Positions 37,517 through 46,454 of a stretch of 64,000 nucleotides of DNA are shown here, one piece after another. Source of the DNA: JAWLBM01 sp041687675 (GTDB lineage: Bacteria; Pseudomonadota; Alphaproteobacteria; Rhizobiales; Pleomorphomonadaceae); the NCBI GenBank assembly GCA_041687675.1, contig JAWLBM010000005.1:1-64000 (forward strand), given 5' to 3'. Under the pieces are notes generated by a model, which saw only the letters and a list, made by a program, of their open reading frames with translations, searched no databases and was not told where the DNA came from. The position numbers were made by a program, and so were the translations under genes. Position 1 is the first letter of the stretch, and the number at the start of each line of letters is the position of its first letter.

Positions 37517-38502
37517 CCACCATCCGCACCATCCGCCGGCGCCGCCCCTCGGTTCGCATACCCGAGGCGGCCGATGGCGCCCGCCCGGTGACGTCCGAGC
37601 CCTCGTCCCGGCAGACGCCCATCGTGCCGCCGCAGACCATCGCCGGCCGGGCGCTCACCCTCGTCATCGCCATCATGACCTTCCTCGCCAGCCTGACCAT
37701 CGGCGCGGTCTCGCTGGTGGACGAGGCGGCCGACGCCTGGCTGTCGGACATCGGCCGCGAGGTCACCATCGAGGTCCGCCGGATGGAGGGCTCCGGTCTC
37801 GAGGAGGAGATCGCCGAGGCGGTGGCGCTCGCCCAGGAGTTCCCCGGCGTCGGCGGCGCGCGGGCGGTCACCGACGAGGAGACGCGCCATCTGCTGGAGC
37901 CCTGGCTCGGCGCGGGCGTCGACCTGTCGGCGCTGCCGGTGCCGCGGCTGGTGGTGGTGACCATCAGCGACCCGGCGGCCTTCGACGTCGCCGCCCTCGC
38001 CGAGGCCGTCGGCCGCGACATCGCCGGCGGCTCGGTGGACGACCACGACGCCTGGATCGACCGGCTCGCCGCGATGGCCCGCTCGATGGTGGCCGGCGGC
38101 ATCGCCGTCCTGGCGCTGGTGCTGGTGGCGATGGTGCTGTCCGTCGTCTTCGCCACCCGGGCGGCGATGGCCGGCAACCGGCAGATCATCGAGGTGCTGC
38201 ACTTCTGCGGCGCCGAGGACCGTTTCATCGCCGCCGAGTTCCAGCGGCACTTCCTGATGCTCGGCGCCCGCGGCGGCGCCATCGGCGGCGTGCTCGCCGT
38301 GGTGCTGTTCGCGATGCTCGACCTCACCATCACGGACTCCGCCGGGCTGCCGGGGGGCGAGCAGATCGACACGCTGCTCGGCGGCTTCCGCATCGGCCTC
38401 AGGGGGTACCTCGCGGTGACGCTGCTGGTGCTGGCGGTGGCGGCGCTGACGGCGCTGACCTCGCGGCTGGCGGTGCGCCAGTCGCTCGCGGCGATCGAAT
38501 GA
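37513..38502 (+). CDS. ftsX: Cell division permease-like protein FtsX
   Basis: Membrane partner of FtsE, 329 residues. One membrane segment at about residues 50-72 precedes a periplasmic loop (about 75-190). Three more follow, as in the FtsX/MacB fold (AVLALVLVAMVLSVVFAT, GGVLAVVLFAMLDL, and the C-terminal AVTLLVLAVAALTAL). It overlaps both ftsE and the YdcF gene by four bases, so the three are translationally coupled. Confidence 0.95.
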   Translation: MTTIRTIRRRRPSVRIPEAADGARPVTSEPSSRQTPIVPPQTIAGRALTLVIAIMTFLASLTIGAVSLVDEAADAWLSDIGREVTIEVRRMEGSGLEEEIAEAVALAQEFPGVGGARAVTDEETRHLLEPWLGAGVDLSALPVPRLVVVTISDPAAFDVAALAEAVGRDIAGGSVDDHDAWIDRLAAMARSMVAGGIAVLALVLVAMVLSVVFATRAAMAGNRQIIEVLHFCGAEDRFIAAEFQRHFLMLGARGGAIGGVLAVVLFAMLDLTITDSAGLPGGEQIDTLLGGFRIGLRGYLAVTLLVLAVAALTALTSRLAVRQSLAAIE

Positions 38503-39290
38503 GCGCCGGCGGGCCCGGCGGGACTCGCCCCCGCGGCGCCGCATTCGGGTGCCAGCCTGACGGCATGCACGCCGGCCAGCCGCCCGTGATCGCCGACCTC
38601 CATCCGCCCGGTGCGGCGCCGTTCGCGCCGGATCCGGCGGACGCGCGGCCGCGCCCCCGGGGCTGGTTCACCCATGTGGCGGTGATGGCGGGCTGCGCTT
38701 CGCTGCTGGGCGCCGGCCTCTTCGCGGGCGGCTTCCTCGCCTTCACCGGCGAGGTCGCGGCGATGCGCTCGGAGGCCTTCGCGACCGCGGACGGCATCGT
38801 CGTGTTCACCGGCGGCGCCGAGCGGGTGGCCGGGGCCGTGGCGCTGATCGAGGGCGGCCACGCCCGACGGCTCCTCATCTCCGGCGTCCATCCCGACACC
38901 AGCGCCCGGCAGATCGGCGCGATGCTCGACGCCTCGCCCGCGGTGTTCGACTGCTGCGTCGACCTCGACAAGCGGGCGGCCAACACCATCGGCAATGCCG
39001 CCGAGACGGCGAAGTGGGTTCGCGCCAACGGCTTCTCCTCGCTGATCGTGGTCACCAGCGCCTACCACATGCCGCGCTCCGTGATCGAACTCGCCGCCGC
39101 CATGCCGGAGGTGAGGATCCGGCCGCATGCGGTGTCGCCGGAGAGCCTCGACCTCGACCGCTGGTGGGCGAGCGGGGGAACGACCCTGCTTCTCCTCGAG
39201 GAGTACCTGAAGTATACGGCGGCGAGGACGCGTCTCGCCCTGGAGAGGGGCGGGATGGCCTCGCCGATCCTCGCCGATCTCGCCCGCTGA
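38499..39290 (+). CDS. YdcF/DUF218 family membrane protein
   Basis: A 263-residue protein with one membrane segment (about 62-86) and a DUF218 domain: IVVFTGGAERVAGAVALIEGG, SANTIGNA-type stretch KRAANTIGNAAETAKWV, and VVTSAYHMPRS. DUF218 proteins such as ElyC and SanA act in envelope integrity, but this member is uncharacterised. The ATGA overlap with ftsX and the following plsC place it in the ftsEX operon. Confidence 0.9.
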   Translation: MSAGGPGGTRPRGAAFGCQPDGMHAGQPPVIADLHPPGAAPFAPDPADARPRPRGWFTHVAVMAGCASLLGAGLFAGGFLAFTGEVAAMRSEAFATADGIVVFTGGAERVAGAVALIEGGHARRLLISGVHPDTSARQIGAMLDASPAVFDCCVDLDKRAANTIGNAAETAKWVRANGFSSLIVVTSAYHMPRSVIELAAAMPEVRIRPHAVSPESLDLDRWWASGGTTLLLLEEYLKYTAARTRLALERGGMASPILADLAR

Positions 39291-39329
39291 CGGGTCGGCG
39301 GCCCTCCAGCCCACCGGAACCGCCGGCCG

Positions 39330-40112
39330 ATGGCAGTTCGCTCCGTCCTCTTCAACATCCTGTTCTACGCGCTGATGATCGTGATGATGGTCGTCTGCCT
39401 GCCGGTGATCGCGTTCGGCCGGCGCGCCTCGCTCGGCGCCGTCAGGACCTTCTCGCGGCTGTCGATGGCGATGCACCGGGCGGTGACCGGGATCCGCCAC
39501 GAGTACCGGGGTTTCGACCGGCTGCCGCCCGGCGGCAGCCTGCTTGCGGTGAAGCACCAGTCGACCTGGGAGACCATGGCCTTCGTCGCCCATGTCCCCG
39601 ACCCGGCCTTCGTGCTGAAGCGGGAATTGATGCAGATCCCGCTGTTCGGCTGGTGGCTGAGGGCCACGGGCATGATCCCGATCGACCGGTCCGGCGGCAT
39701 CTCGGCGCTGCACGACATGGCGCGCCGGGCGCGCGCCGCCCTCGACGAGGGCCGCCAGGTGCTGATCTTCCCGGAGGGCACCCGTCGCGAGGCCGGGGCG
39801 CCGCCGGACTACAAGCTCGGCACCGCCCACCTCTACCGTGACCTGAAGGCGCCGATTGTGCCGGTGGCGCTCAACTCCGGCGTGTTCTGGCCGCGGCGCA
39901 GCCTCGTCCATCGCAAGGGCACCATCGTCGCCGAGGTTCTGCCGCCGATTCCCGCCGGGCTCGACCCGCGCGAGGCCTTCCGCCGGATGCGCGACGACAT
40001 CGAGGTGGCCTGCGACCGGCTGCTGGTCGAGGCGGCACAGGACGGGGCGGACCTCGGGCCGCTGGCGCGGGCACGGGTCGAGGCGCTCACCGCCCCGGCG
40101 GTCACGCCGTGA
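39330..40112 (+). CDS. plsC: 1-acyl-glycerol-3-phosphate acyltransferase
   Basis: Makes phosphatidic acid in phospholipid synthesis at the inner membrane. The 260-residue product has an N-terminal membrane segment (about 8-28), the acyltransferase motif KHQSTWET and IFPEGTRREAG. The first motif reads HX4E rather than the usual HX4D, a conservative change. It is the last gene of the ftsE-ftsX-ydcF-plsC run and overlaps the convergent ChaC-like gene by 11 bases. Confidence 0.92.
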   Translation: MAVRSVLFNILFYALMIVMMVVCLPVIAFGRRASLGAVRTFSRLSMAMHRAVTGIRHEYRGFDRLPPGGSLLAVKHQSTWETMAFVAHVPDPAFVLKRELMQIPLFGWWLRATGMIPIDRSGGISALHDMARRARAALDEGRQVLIFPEGTRREAGAPPDYKLGTAHLYRDLKAPIVPVALNSGVFWPRRSLVHRKGTIVAEVLPPIPAGLDPREAFRRMRDDIEVACDRLLVEAAQDGADLGPLARARVEALTAPAVTP

Positions 40113-40632
40113 GCCGGAGTTCCCTCGCCAGCGCCTCGACCGCCCCGTCGCGGATGCCGAGTTCGCGCAGGTGCGCGGCGGTGGAAAGGACGTAGTCGCC
40201 GTTCGGCCCGGCGCGGCCGCTGGCCCGGCGAATGATGTCGAGCTGCGCCTCGAGCGGCAGCCGGCCGGCGTATTGCGGATGGCGGCGGTCGGCCACGTAG
40301 GTGAGCGCGCGCACCGGGTCGGAGCGGCCGGCAAGGCGCAGCGGGCGGATCTCCTCGACATAGACGGCGGTCACCTGCTCGCGCGCGCGCAGGTAGGCGA
40401 CCACCGCCTCGCGGTCGGCCGGGTCCACCTCGAAGGCTAGGCCCCGGCAGGCGCCGCCGGCGTCGAGCCCGAAGACGAGCCCCGGATCCGTCTCCGTCCC
40501 GCGGTAGACCCAGGAGTAGACGCAGAGCGAGCGGTGGCGGCCGACGAGCGTCGCCGGCACCGTCCGCCGGTGCGGGAAGCCCGGGTTCCATATCAGCGAG
40601 CCGTATCCGAATACCCAGAAGGCGTCGTCCAT
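40102..40632 (-). CDS. ChaC-like gamma-glutamylcyclotransferase
   Basis: A 176-residue enzyme of the ChaC family, which degrades glutathione to 5-oxoproline and Cys-Gly. The substrate-binding loop is FGYGSLIWNPGF and the catalytic Glu region is VYVEEIRPL. It fits ordinary glutathione turnover. It is divergent from the DUF2125 gene across 91 bases and overlaps plsC at its 3' end. Confidence 0.9.
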   Translation of the reverse strand: MDDAFWVFGYGSLIWNPGFPHRRTVPATLVGRHRSLCVYSWVYRGTETDPGLVFGLDAGGACRGLAFEVDPADREAVVAYLRAREQVTAVYVEEIRPLRLAGRSDPVRALTYVADRRHPQYAGRLPLEAQLDIIRRASGRAGPNGDYVLSTAAHLRELGIRDGAVEALARELRLTA

Positions 40633-40723
40633 CGATCTTCCTTTCGCCTCGGGAAGCGGTTAGCAGAGAGGGAAAGCGCGCCGCAAGGCGCCTGCGCCAG
40701 CCCCCGTCCATGGAAACCCGCCC

Positions 40724-41734
40724 TTGCGCAAGATCGTGGCCCTCCTCGTCCTCGTCGTCCTGGTCGTCGCCGGCTGGACCGGCGCCTGGTTCTGGGCGAA
40801 GGACCGGGTCCTCGGCGAGATGGACCAGGCCATCGCTCGCCTGGCGCAAGACGGCGTCGAGGTCTCCTGCCCGGACCGCGCGGTCGGCGGCTGGCCGTTC
40901 CGGATGGAGGTGACCTGCGAGACCCCGGTCGCGCGCCTGCGCGACGGCGGGACCCTCGCCGCCGAGGCGGTCGCGGCGGTCTGGCACGTGATGGACCCGA
41001 AGCTGGTGCTGGTGTTCGCGGAAGGGCCGCTGACGGTCGAGGGCGAGCGGGGCCGGGCGGTCACCACCTTCGAGACGCTCCGCGCCAGCCTGCGCCTCGA
41101 GGACCTCAGGACCGGGCGGGTGTCGGTGATGGCCGAGAAGCCGGTCACCGTGGTCACCGGGCCCGAGGCGGCCGCCGACGACCTCGCCGAACTGGCGGCG
41201 GACCGCGCCGAACTCCACCTCCGCCAGGTGCCCGGCCACGACGGGGACTTCGACCTCGCGGCCACCGTCACCGGCCTCGACGGCGCCACCTATGGCGCGC
41301 CCTTGCTGCCTGCGCCGGCGAGCGCCGGCGTGAACCTCACCCTGACGAAGGCCGTGGCGCTCGACGGAACGCCGGGCGGGTACGCCCGCTGGGCCGCCGC
41401 GGGGGGCATGCTGACGATCACCGAGGCGGTGCTGGAGGTCGGCGGGACGACGATCCGTGCCGAGGGGGCGGCGACCGTCGAGCCGGACGGCCGCCCGAAG
41501 GCGACCCTCGACGCGGTCGGCAGCGACGTCGAATGGCTGACCGCGGCGGTCAAGGCGGGCAAGCCGGTGCCCCCTCCGCTCGCCGCCCTCGGCTCCGCCT
41601 TCCTGCTGCTCGGCCGCCCGGTCGAGGGCGAGGGCAGCCCGAAGGCGCTGACGATCTCCGTCGACGAGGGCGCCGTCACCGCCAACGGCCTGCCGCTCGG
41701 CACCGTGCCGCCGCTGTTCTCCGGCGGGTCCTGA
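40724..41734 (+). CDS. DUF2125 family exported protein
   Basis: A 336-residue protein starting at TTG with a signal-anchor (residues about 3-22, VALLVLVVLVVAGWTGAWFW). An extended beta-rich domain typical of DUF2125 follows, with CPDRAVGGWPFRMEVTC near the N-terminus. The family is alphaproteobacterial, and its role is unknown. Fold resemblance to lipid-transfer or AsmA-like proteins is possible but unproven. Confidence 0.82.
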   Translation: MRKIVALLVLVVLVVAGWTGAWFWAKDRVLGEMDQAIARLAQDGVEVSCPDRAVGGWPFRMEVTCETPVARLRDGGTLAAEAVAAVWHVMDPKLVLVFAEGPLTVEGERGRAVTTFETLRASLRLEDLRTGRVSVMAEKPVTVVTGPEAAADDLAELAADRAELHLRQVPGHDGDFDLAATVTGLDGATYGAPLLPAPASAGVNLTLTKAVALDGTPGGYARWAAAGGMLTITEAVLEVGGTTIRAEGAATVEPDGRPKATLDAVGSDVEWLTAAVKAGKPVPPPLAALGSAFLLLGRPVEGEGSPKALTISVDEGAVTANGLPLGTVPPLFSGGS

Positions 41735-41741
41735 GCGTCGG

Positions 41742-44156
41742 TCAGGAGCGCAGCCTCGTCCCCGAGGGGTCCCAGAGCGGCTCCTGGCGCAGCACCGCCC
41801 GGCAGGTCCGGCCGAGGATGTCGATCTCGAAGGCCTCGCCGTCGCGGGCGAGGGCGGCCGGCACATAGCCGGCCGCGATCGACCGGCGGACCACGTGGCC
41901 GTAGGCGCCGGAGGTCACGTAGCCGACGGGGGCGCCGTCCTTCACGATCGTCTCGTAGCCGATCACGTCGGCGTCGCCGGCGTCGACCTCGAGGATCACG
42001 AACCGGCGCGCCGGCCCCGCCGCCCGCTCGGCGAGGACGGCGTCGCGGCCGCGGAAGGCGGGCTTGCCGAAGTCGACGAAGCGGTCGAGGCCGGTCTCGC
42101 CCGGCGTGTGGTCGGGCCGGAAGTCCTTGTTGAAGGAGCCGTAGCCCTTCTCCAGCCGCAGCGAGGAAAGCGCCCGGCCGCCGAAGTGGACGAGGCCGAG
42201 GTCCTCGCCGGCCTCCAGCAGGTCGTCGTGAAGGGTCTCGAAACAGTCCGGGGTCGTCCACACCTCGTAGCCGAGTTCGCCGGTGAAGCCGGCCCGGACC
42301 AGCACGGCCGGAGCGTAGCCGACCGCGGTCTCGGCGACGTCGAACAGGCGGAATTCCCCGGCGGAGAGGTCCCGGCGGACGAGCCGCTGCATCAGCGCGC
42401 GCGCCCGCGGCCCGGCGACGGAGAAGCCGCACAGCGTGGAGGCGGCCGAGCGCAGGAAGACGTCCGCTGGGGGCTCGGCGGCGCGGAACCAGCGCATGTG
42501 GAAGGCCTCGGCGAAGCCCGAGCCGAAGACGAGGTAGCGGTCCTCGGCAAGGCAGGCGATCGAGAGGTCGCCGACGATCCGGCCGGCGTCGTTCAGCATC
42601 GGCGCGAGGCCGAGACGGCCGGGCCGCGGGATGCGGCTGGCGAACAGCCGGTCGAGGAAGGCCCGCGCGCCGCGGCCGGTCACCTCGTACTTGCCGTAGT
42701 TGCTGGTCTCGTAGATCCCGACCCGCTCGCGCACGGCCCGGCACTCCGCGCCGACATGCTCGAAGGCCTCCGATCGCCGGTAGGTCGGGGTCTCGACCGG
42801 CGGCACCCCCGGCGGGGCGAACCAGAGCGCGTGCTCGAGGCCGAAGTTGGCGCCCATTGCCGCCCCCCGGTCGACCAGCCTGCGGTGGATCGGCGAGCGG
42901 CGGAGCGGCCGGCCGGCGGGGAGTTCCTCGTTGGGGTAGGCGAGGCGGAAGCGGCGGGAATAGTTCTCGGGCACCTTCACCTGGGTGTACTTCGGCGTGG
43001 CGAAGGCGCCGAAGCGGGCGACGTCCATGGAGAGGATGTCCTGCCCGGGATCGCCCTCGTCCATCCAGCTCGACAGCACGAGGCCGATGCCGCCGCCCTG
43101 GCTGAAGCCCGCCATCACCGCGCAGGCGACCCAGTAGCCGGGCAGCCCGGCCACCGGCCCGACCAGCGGGTTGCCGTCTGGGGCGAAGGTGAAGGGGCCG
43201 TTGATCGCCTTGCGGATGCCGACCCGGCCGAGCGCGGGGAAATGCTCGAAGCCGACCTCGAAGAAGGGCGCGAGCCGCTCGAGGTCGTCGGGCAGCAGCT
43301 GCATCGAGAAGTCGTCCGGCGTCCGCTCCGGCGCCCAGACGACGCCGTTCGGCTCGTAGGTGCCGATCAGGCAACCGCGGCCCTCCTGGCGCAGGTAGAT
43401 CTCGCCGGAGTAGTCGGTGGTGTTGACGATTTCGGCCTCGCGGCCCTCGAGTTCCGGGATCGCCTCGGTCAGCAGGTAGTGGTGCTCCATGGCGAGCACC
43501 GGCAGCTCGAGGCCGACCATCCGGCCGACCTCGCGCGCCCACAGGCCGGCGCAGTTGACGACGTGCTCGGCGATGATGGTGCCCTTGTCGGTCAGCACCT
43601 CCCAGCCGCCCTCCCGGCGCTGGGTCAGCGCGAGCACGCAGGTGAAGCGCTCCACCTCGGCGCCGAGCCCGCGCGCCGCGCCGACATAGGCCTGGGTCGT
43701 GCCCGACGGGTCGCAGTGTCCGCCGTCCGCCCGCCAGAGGGCGCCGATGAAGTGACGGGTGTCGATCAGCGGGTTGAGCGCCCTGGCCTCGTCGAGGGAG
43801 ATCATCTCGGTCTCCATGCCGAGATAGCGCGCGCGGGAGCAGATGAGCCGGAGGCTGTCGAGTTCGCCCGGGGTCGCCGCCAGCATCAGCCCGCCGTTCG
43901 GATGAAGGCCGCAGGACTGGCCCGAGGCGGCCTCGATCTCCCGGTAGAGGTCGATGGTGTACTTCTGGAGGCGCGAGATGTTCGCCTCGCCGTTGAAGGT
44001 GTGCATGCCGCCGGCGGCGTGCCAGGTCGAGCCGGAGGTGAGCTCGCTCTTCTCCAGGAGGAGCAGGTCGCGCCAGCCGGTCCTGGCGAGGTGGTAGAGG
44101 ACGCTCGCCCCGACGACGCCGCCGCCGATCACCACCGCCCGCGCATGGCTCCGCAT
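41742..44156 (-). CDS. FAD oxidoreductase fused to GcvT domain
   Basis: An 804-residue dimethylglycine/sarcosine dehydrogenase-like protein. The N-terminal DAO domain has the dinucleotide motif VVIGGGVVGASVLYHLAR and STWHAAGG near the covalent-flavin site. An FAO-middle domain comes next, and then a GcvT aminomethyltransferase domain (about 430-800) that would bind tetrahydrofolate. Such enzymes demethylate methylated glycines, passing one-carbon units to folate. The exact substrate cannot be read from sequence. No glycine-betaine genes are adjacent. Confidence 0.9.
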   Translation of the reverse strand: MRSHARAVVIGGGVVGASVLYHLARTGWRDLLLLEKSELTSGSTWHAAGGMHTFNGEANISRLQKYTIDLYREIEAASGQSCGLHPNGGLMLAATPGELDSLRLICSRARYLGMETEMISLDEARALNPLIDTRHFIGALWRADGGHCDPSGTTQAYVGAARGLGAEVERFTCVLALTQRREGGWEVLTDKGTIIAEHVVNCAGLWAREVGRMVGLELPVLAMEHHYLLTEAIPELEGREAEIVNTTDYSGEIYLRQEGRGCLIGTYEPNGVVWAPERTPDDFSMQLLPDDLERLAPFFEVGFEHFPALGRVGIRKAINGPFTFAPDGNPLVGPVAGLPGYWVACAVMAGFSQGGGIGLVLSSWMDEGDPGQDILSMDVARFGAFATPKYTQVKVPENYSRRFRLAYPNEELPAGRPLRRSPIHRRLVDRGAAMGANFGLEHALWFAPPGVPPVETPTYRRSEAFEHVGAECRAVRERVGIYETSNYGKYEVTGRGARAFLDRLFASRIPRPGRLGLAPMLNDAGRIVGDLSIACLAEDRYLVFGSGFAEAFHMRWFRAAEPPADVFLRSAASTLCGFSVAGPRARALMQRLVRRDLSAGEFRLFDVAETAVGYAPAVLVRAGFTGELGYEVWTTPDCFETLHDDLLEAGEDLGLVHFGGRALSSLRLEKGYGSFNKDFRPDHTPGETGLDRFVDFGKPAFRGRDAVLAERAAGPARRFVILEVDAGDADVIGYETIVKDGAPVGYVTSGAYGHVVRRSIAAGYVPAALARDGEAFEIDILGRTCRAVLRQEPLWDPSGTRLRS

Positions 44157-44296
44157 CGGCCGCCTCCCGCCGTCGCCGCGCGCCCCATCCTGGCGCCGGT
44201 CCGGCCATCAAAGGGCAGGGCAGGGCCTGTTGCAAGCGCGCCGGCACGGCCCGTTGCGCCGCGGAGACCGGACGGCGGCGACACGCAGGCGGTTGC

Positions 44297-45544
44297 TCAG
44301 GCGGCGTCGCTGTCGCCGCGGCCGAAGCGCTTCTCGATATAGTCGAGGACGATCTCGCGGAACTCCTCGGCGATCCGCGGCCCGCGCAGGGTCATCGCCT
44401 TGCGGCCGTCGATGAACACCGGCGCGGCCGGGGTCTCGCCGGTGCCGGGCAGCGAGATGCCGATGTCGGCGTGCTTGGATTCGCCCGGGCCGTTGACGAT
44501 GCAGCCCATCACCGCGACCTGCAGGCTCTCCACCCCCGGGTAGCGCTCCCGCCAGACCGGCATCTCCTCGCGGATCTGCGCCTGGATCGCCTGGGCGAGT
44601 TCCTGGAACACCGTTGAGGTGGTGCGCCCGCAGCCCGGGCAGGCGGCGACCACCGGCACGAAGGAGCGGAAGCCCATCACCTGCAGCAGTTCCTGCGCCA
44701 CCTGCACCTCGCGGGTGCGGTCGCCGCCGGGCTCCGGCGTCAGCGAGACGCGGATGGTGTCGCCGATGCCCTGCTGCAGCAGGATGCCCATCGAGGCGGC
44801 GGAGGCGACGATGCCCTTCGTGCCCATCCCCGCCTCGGTGAGCCCGAGGTGGAGGGCATGGTCGGAGCGGCGGGCGAGGTCGGCGTAGACCGCGATCAGG
44901 TCCTGCACCTGGCTGACCTTGGCCGAGAGGATGATCTTCGAGCGGGCAAGGCCGATCTCCTCGGCCCGCTCGGCGGAGATCAGCGCCGACTGCACGATCG
45001 CCTCGCGCATCACCTCGCGGGCCGAGCGGGGCGAGCCTGCCGCCTGGTTCTCGTCCATCAGGCGGGTCAGCAGCTCCTGGTCGAGCGAGCCCCAGTTGAC
45101 GCCGATGCGCACGGGCTTGTCCCAGCGGATCGCCAGCTCGACGATCTCGGTGAACTGGCGGTCGCGCTTGTCGCGGAACCCGACGTTGCCGGGGTTGATG
45201 CGGTATTTCGCCAGCGCCTCGGCGCAGGCGGGGTGATCGGAGAGCAGCTTGTGGCCGATGTAGTGGAAGTCGCCGACCAGCGGCACGTCGACGCCGAGAC
45301 GGTCGAGCCGCTCGCGGATCCGCGGCACCGCCGCCGCGCTCTCGTCGCGGTCGACGGTGATGCGGACCACCTCGGAGCCGGCGCGGGCCAGGGCCGCCAC
45401 CTGGGCGACCGTGGAGTCGACGTCCGCCGTGTCGGTGTTGGTCATCGACTGGACGACGACCGGCGCGTCGCCGCCGACCTTCACCCCGCCCACCATGACG
45501 GGAACCGAGCGGCGGCGCGGGCGGGGCGCTGTGTCGAGGCTCAT
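44297..45544 (-). CDS. ispG: 4-Hydroxy-3-methylbut-2-enyl diphosphate synthase
   Basis: Penultimate enzyme of the MEP isoprenoid route, with a 4Fe-4S cluster and flavodoxin/ferredoxin as electron donor. The 415-residue product shows RINPGNVG, the cluster ligands CPGCGRT and GCIVNGPGE, and the final Glu-rich region. Its ATG overlaps the stop of the Fur-family gene by four bases, so it is translated in a common transcript. The enzyme ispA for the later isoprenoid step is also in the window (60324-61262). Confidence 0.97.
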   Translation of the reverse strand: MSLDTAPRPRRRSVPVMVGGVKVGGDAPVVVQSMTNTDTADVDSTVAQVAALARAGSEVVRITVDRDESAAAVPRIRERLDRLGVDVPLVGDFHYIGHKLLSDHPACAEALAKYRINPGNVGFRDKRDRQFTEIVELAIRWDKPVRIGVNWGSLDQELLTRLMDENQAAGSPRSAREVMREAIVQSALISAERAEEIGLARSKIILSAKVSQVQDLIAVYADLARRSDHALHLGLTEAGMGTKGIVASAASMGILLQQGIGDTIRVSLTPEPGGDRTREVQVAQELLQVMGFRSFVPVVAACPGCGRTTSTVFQELAQAIQAQIREEMPVWRERYPGVESLQVAVMGCIVNGPGESKHADIGISLPGTGETPAAPVFIDGRKAMTLRGPRIAEEFREIVLDYIEKRFGRGDSDAA

Positions 45545-46101
45545 GCGGTGTCTCCGGCGGGAGGAGGAGAGGCGGGGGCGCGGCGGCCGTCCCCGGCAAG
45601 GCAGCGGGCGCAGGTGCCGCGAATCTCGAGGGCGGAGGAGCGGACCTCGAAGCCGGCCCGCCCGGCGATCGCGGAGAGCAGGCCGCCGAGTTCCGGCGGC
45701 TCGGCCTCGGCGGCGGCGCCGCAGGCCTCGCAGAGCAGGAAGACGAGCGCCGGCCCTCCCTCGGGCGCCGCCTCCGCCCCGTGGTCGTGGACGCAGGCGA
45801 CGAAGGCGTTGCGGCTCTCGATCCGGTGGGCGAAGCGGTTGGCGACGAGAAAGTCGAGGGCCCGGTACACCGAGATCGGGCTCGGCCGGCGGCCCTCGCC
45901 GCCGATCCGGTCGATGATGTCGTAGGCGGAGACCGGCACATGGCTCGCCGTCAGCGCCTCCAGCACCTGCCGGCGCTGGGCGGTGAGGCGCAGGCCGAGC
46001 GCCGCGCAGCGGGCCTCCGCCCGCGCGATCGCTTCCGTCCGGCATCCCCGATGGTCGTGGTCGTCGTGCCCGAGCACCGCCTGTCTCCGTTCGCCCTCCA
46101 T
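45541..46101 (-). CDS. Fur-family regulator, probably Zur
   Basis: A 186-residue Fur-superfamily repressor. The DNA-binding helix is SPISVYRALDFLVANRFAHRIE, and the two structural CxxC pairs are CEAC and CARC. Extra His residues lie near the N-terminus (GHDDHDHRGC). Length, CxxC pairs and His-rich head suit Zur, but Mur or Irr types cannot be ruled out. The start is uncertain: ATG 46101, a better-spaced GTG at 46077 (GGAG eight bases before) and a TTG at 46185 are all in frame. The ispG gene follows in overlap. Confidence 0.82.
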   Translation of the reverse strand: MEGERRQAVLGHDDHDHRGCRTEAIARAEARCAALGLRLTAQRRQVLEALTASHVPVSAYDIIDRIGGEGRRPSPISVYRALDFLVANRFAHRIESRNAFVACVHDHGAEAAPEGGPALVFLLCEACGAAAEAEPPELGGLLSAIAGRAGFEVRSSALEIRGTCARCLAGDGRRAPASPPPAGDTA

Positions 46102-46206
46102 ATAGCTGGCGAGCGGGCGGGAAAAAAGGCGGGATGGGTCGCAGTGGACGGCGACCTCGGCGATATCGTAGATAATGACAGTCAATACCGGGCAGCATGC
46201 CCTAAC

Positions 46207-46232
46207 AAAAAACCCCGGGCCGAGGCCCGGGG
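46207..46232 (-). terminator. Intrinsic terminator in zur-like leader
   Basis: On the minus strand: CCCCGGGCC/GGCCCGGGG arms (46224-46232 and 46213-46221) with a two-base gap, followed at once by TTTTTT (46207-46212). It lies about 106 bases upstream of the zur-like ATG, and no complete minus-strand gene ends there. Confidence 0.8.
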
Positions 46233-46236
46233 CGTG

Positions 46237-46266
46237 CTAGCGGCGTACCGCATCGCGTTGATGCAT
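46237..46266 (-). CDS. Possible leader peptide MHQRDAVRR
   Basis: A nine-codon frame ending TAG four bases before the terminator stem, the layout of an attenuator leader peptide. Its ATG would coincide with the transcription start predicted from the promoter at 46270-46299, so it would be leaderless, as known for rhizobial trpL. Codons include three Arg and no Trp. Translation is unproven, and chance is possible. Confidence 0.3.
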   Translation of the reverse strand: MHQRDAVRR

Positions 46267-46269
46267 GTG

Positions 46270-46299
46270 AAAATGCGGCGACCGATGCGACCATGTCAA
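46270..46299 (-). promoter_or_regulatory. Possible promoter of zur-like leader
   Basis: On the minus strand TTGACA (46294-46299), 18 bases, CATTTT (46270-46275). The -35 is perfect and the -10 weak. Transcription would begin at about 46263-46265. Confidence 0.35.
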
Positions 46300-46454
46300 T
46301 GGGGGCAGTTGTACCGGTCAGGGCTGCTCTTCGTGGGCCGGGATCAAACTTTCGTCGCCGTCATGCGCGGCGATCGGGACAGAGACTGACCACTGGGCGT
46401 CGGACCTGACCTGCCTTAAGCTCAGGCACGTCCCATCCAGTCGGATCCCAGCCG

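Larger units (their letters stand above)
46102..46454. other. Leader region between zur-like and SDR genes
   Basis: About 350 bases with no gene of normal size. On the minus strand it holds a promoter-like element, a nine-codon reading frame and a canonical terminator, each listed separately. On the plus strand I see only the approach to the SDR gene. Confidence 0.55.

Noticed and set aside
46395..46440. Fragment resembling signal recognition particle RNA (CAGGTCAGGTCCGA on the minus strand)
   Set aside because: The conserved GGAAGGAAGCAGCC part and the long hairpin are missing.
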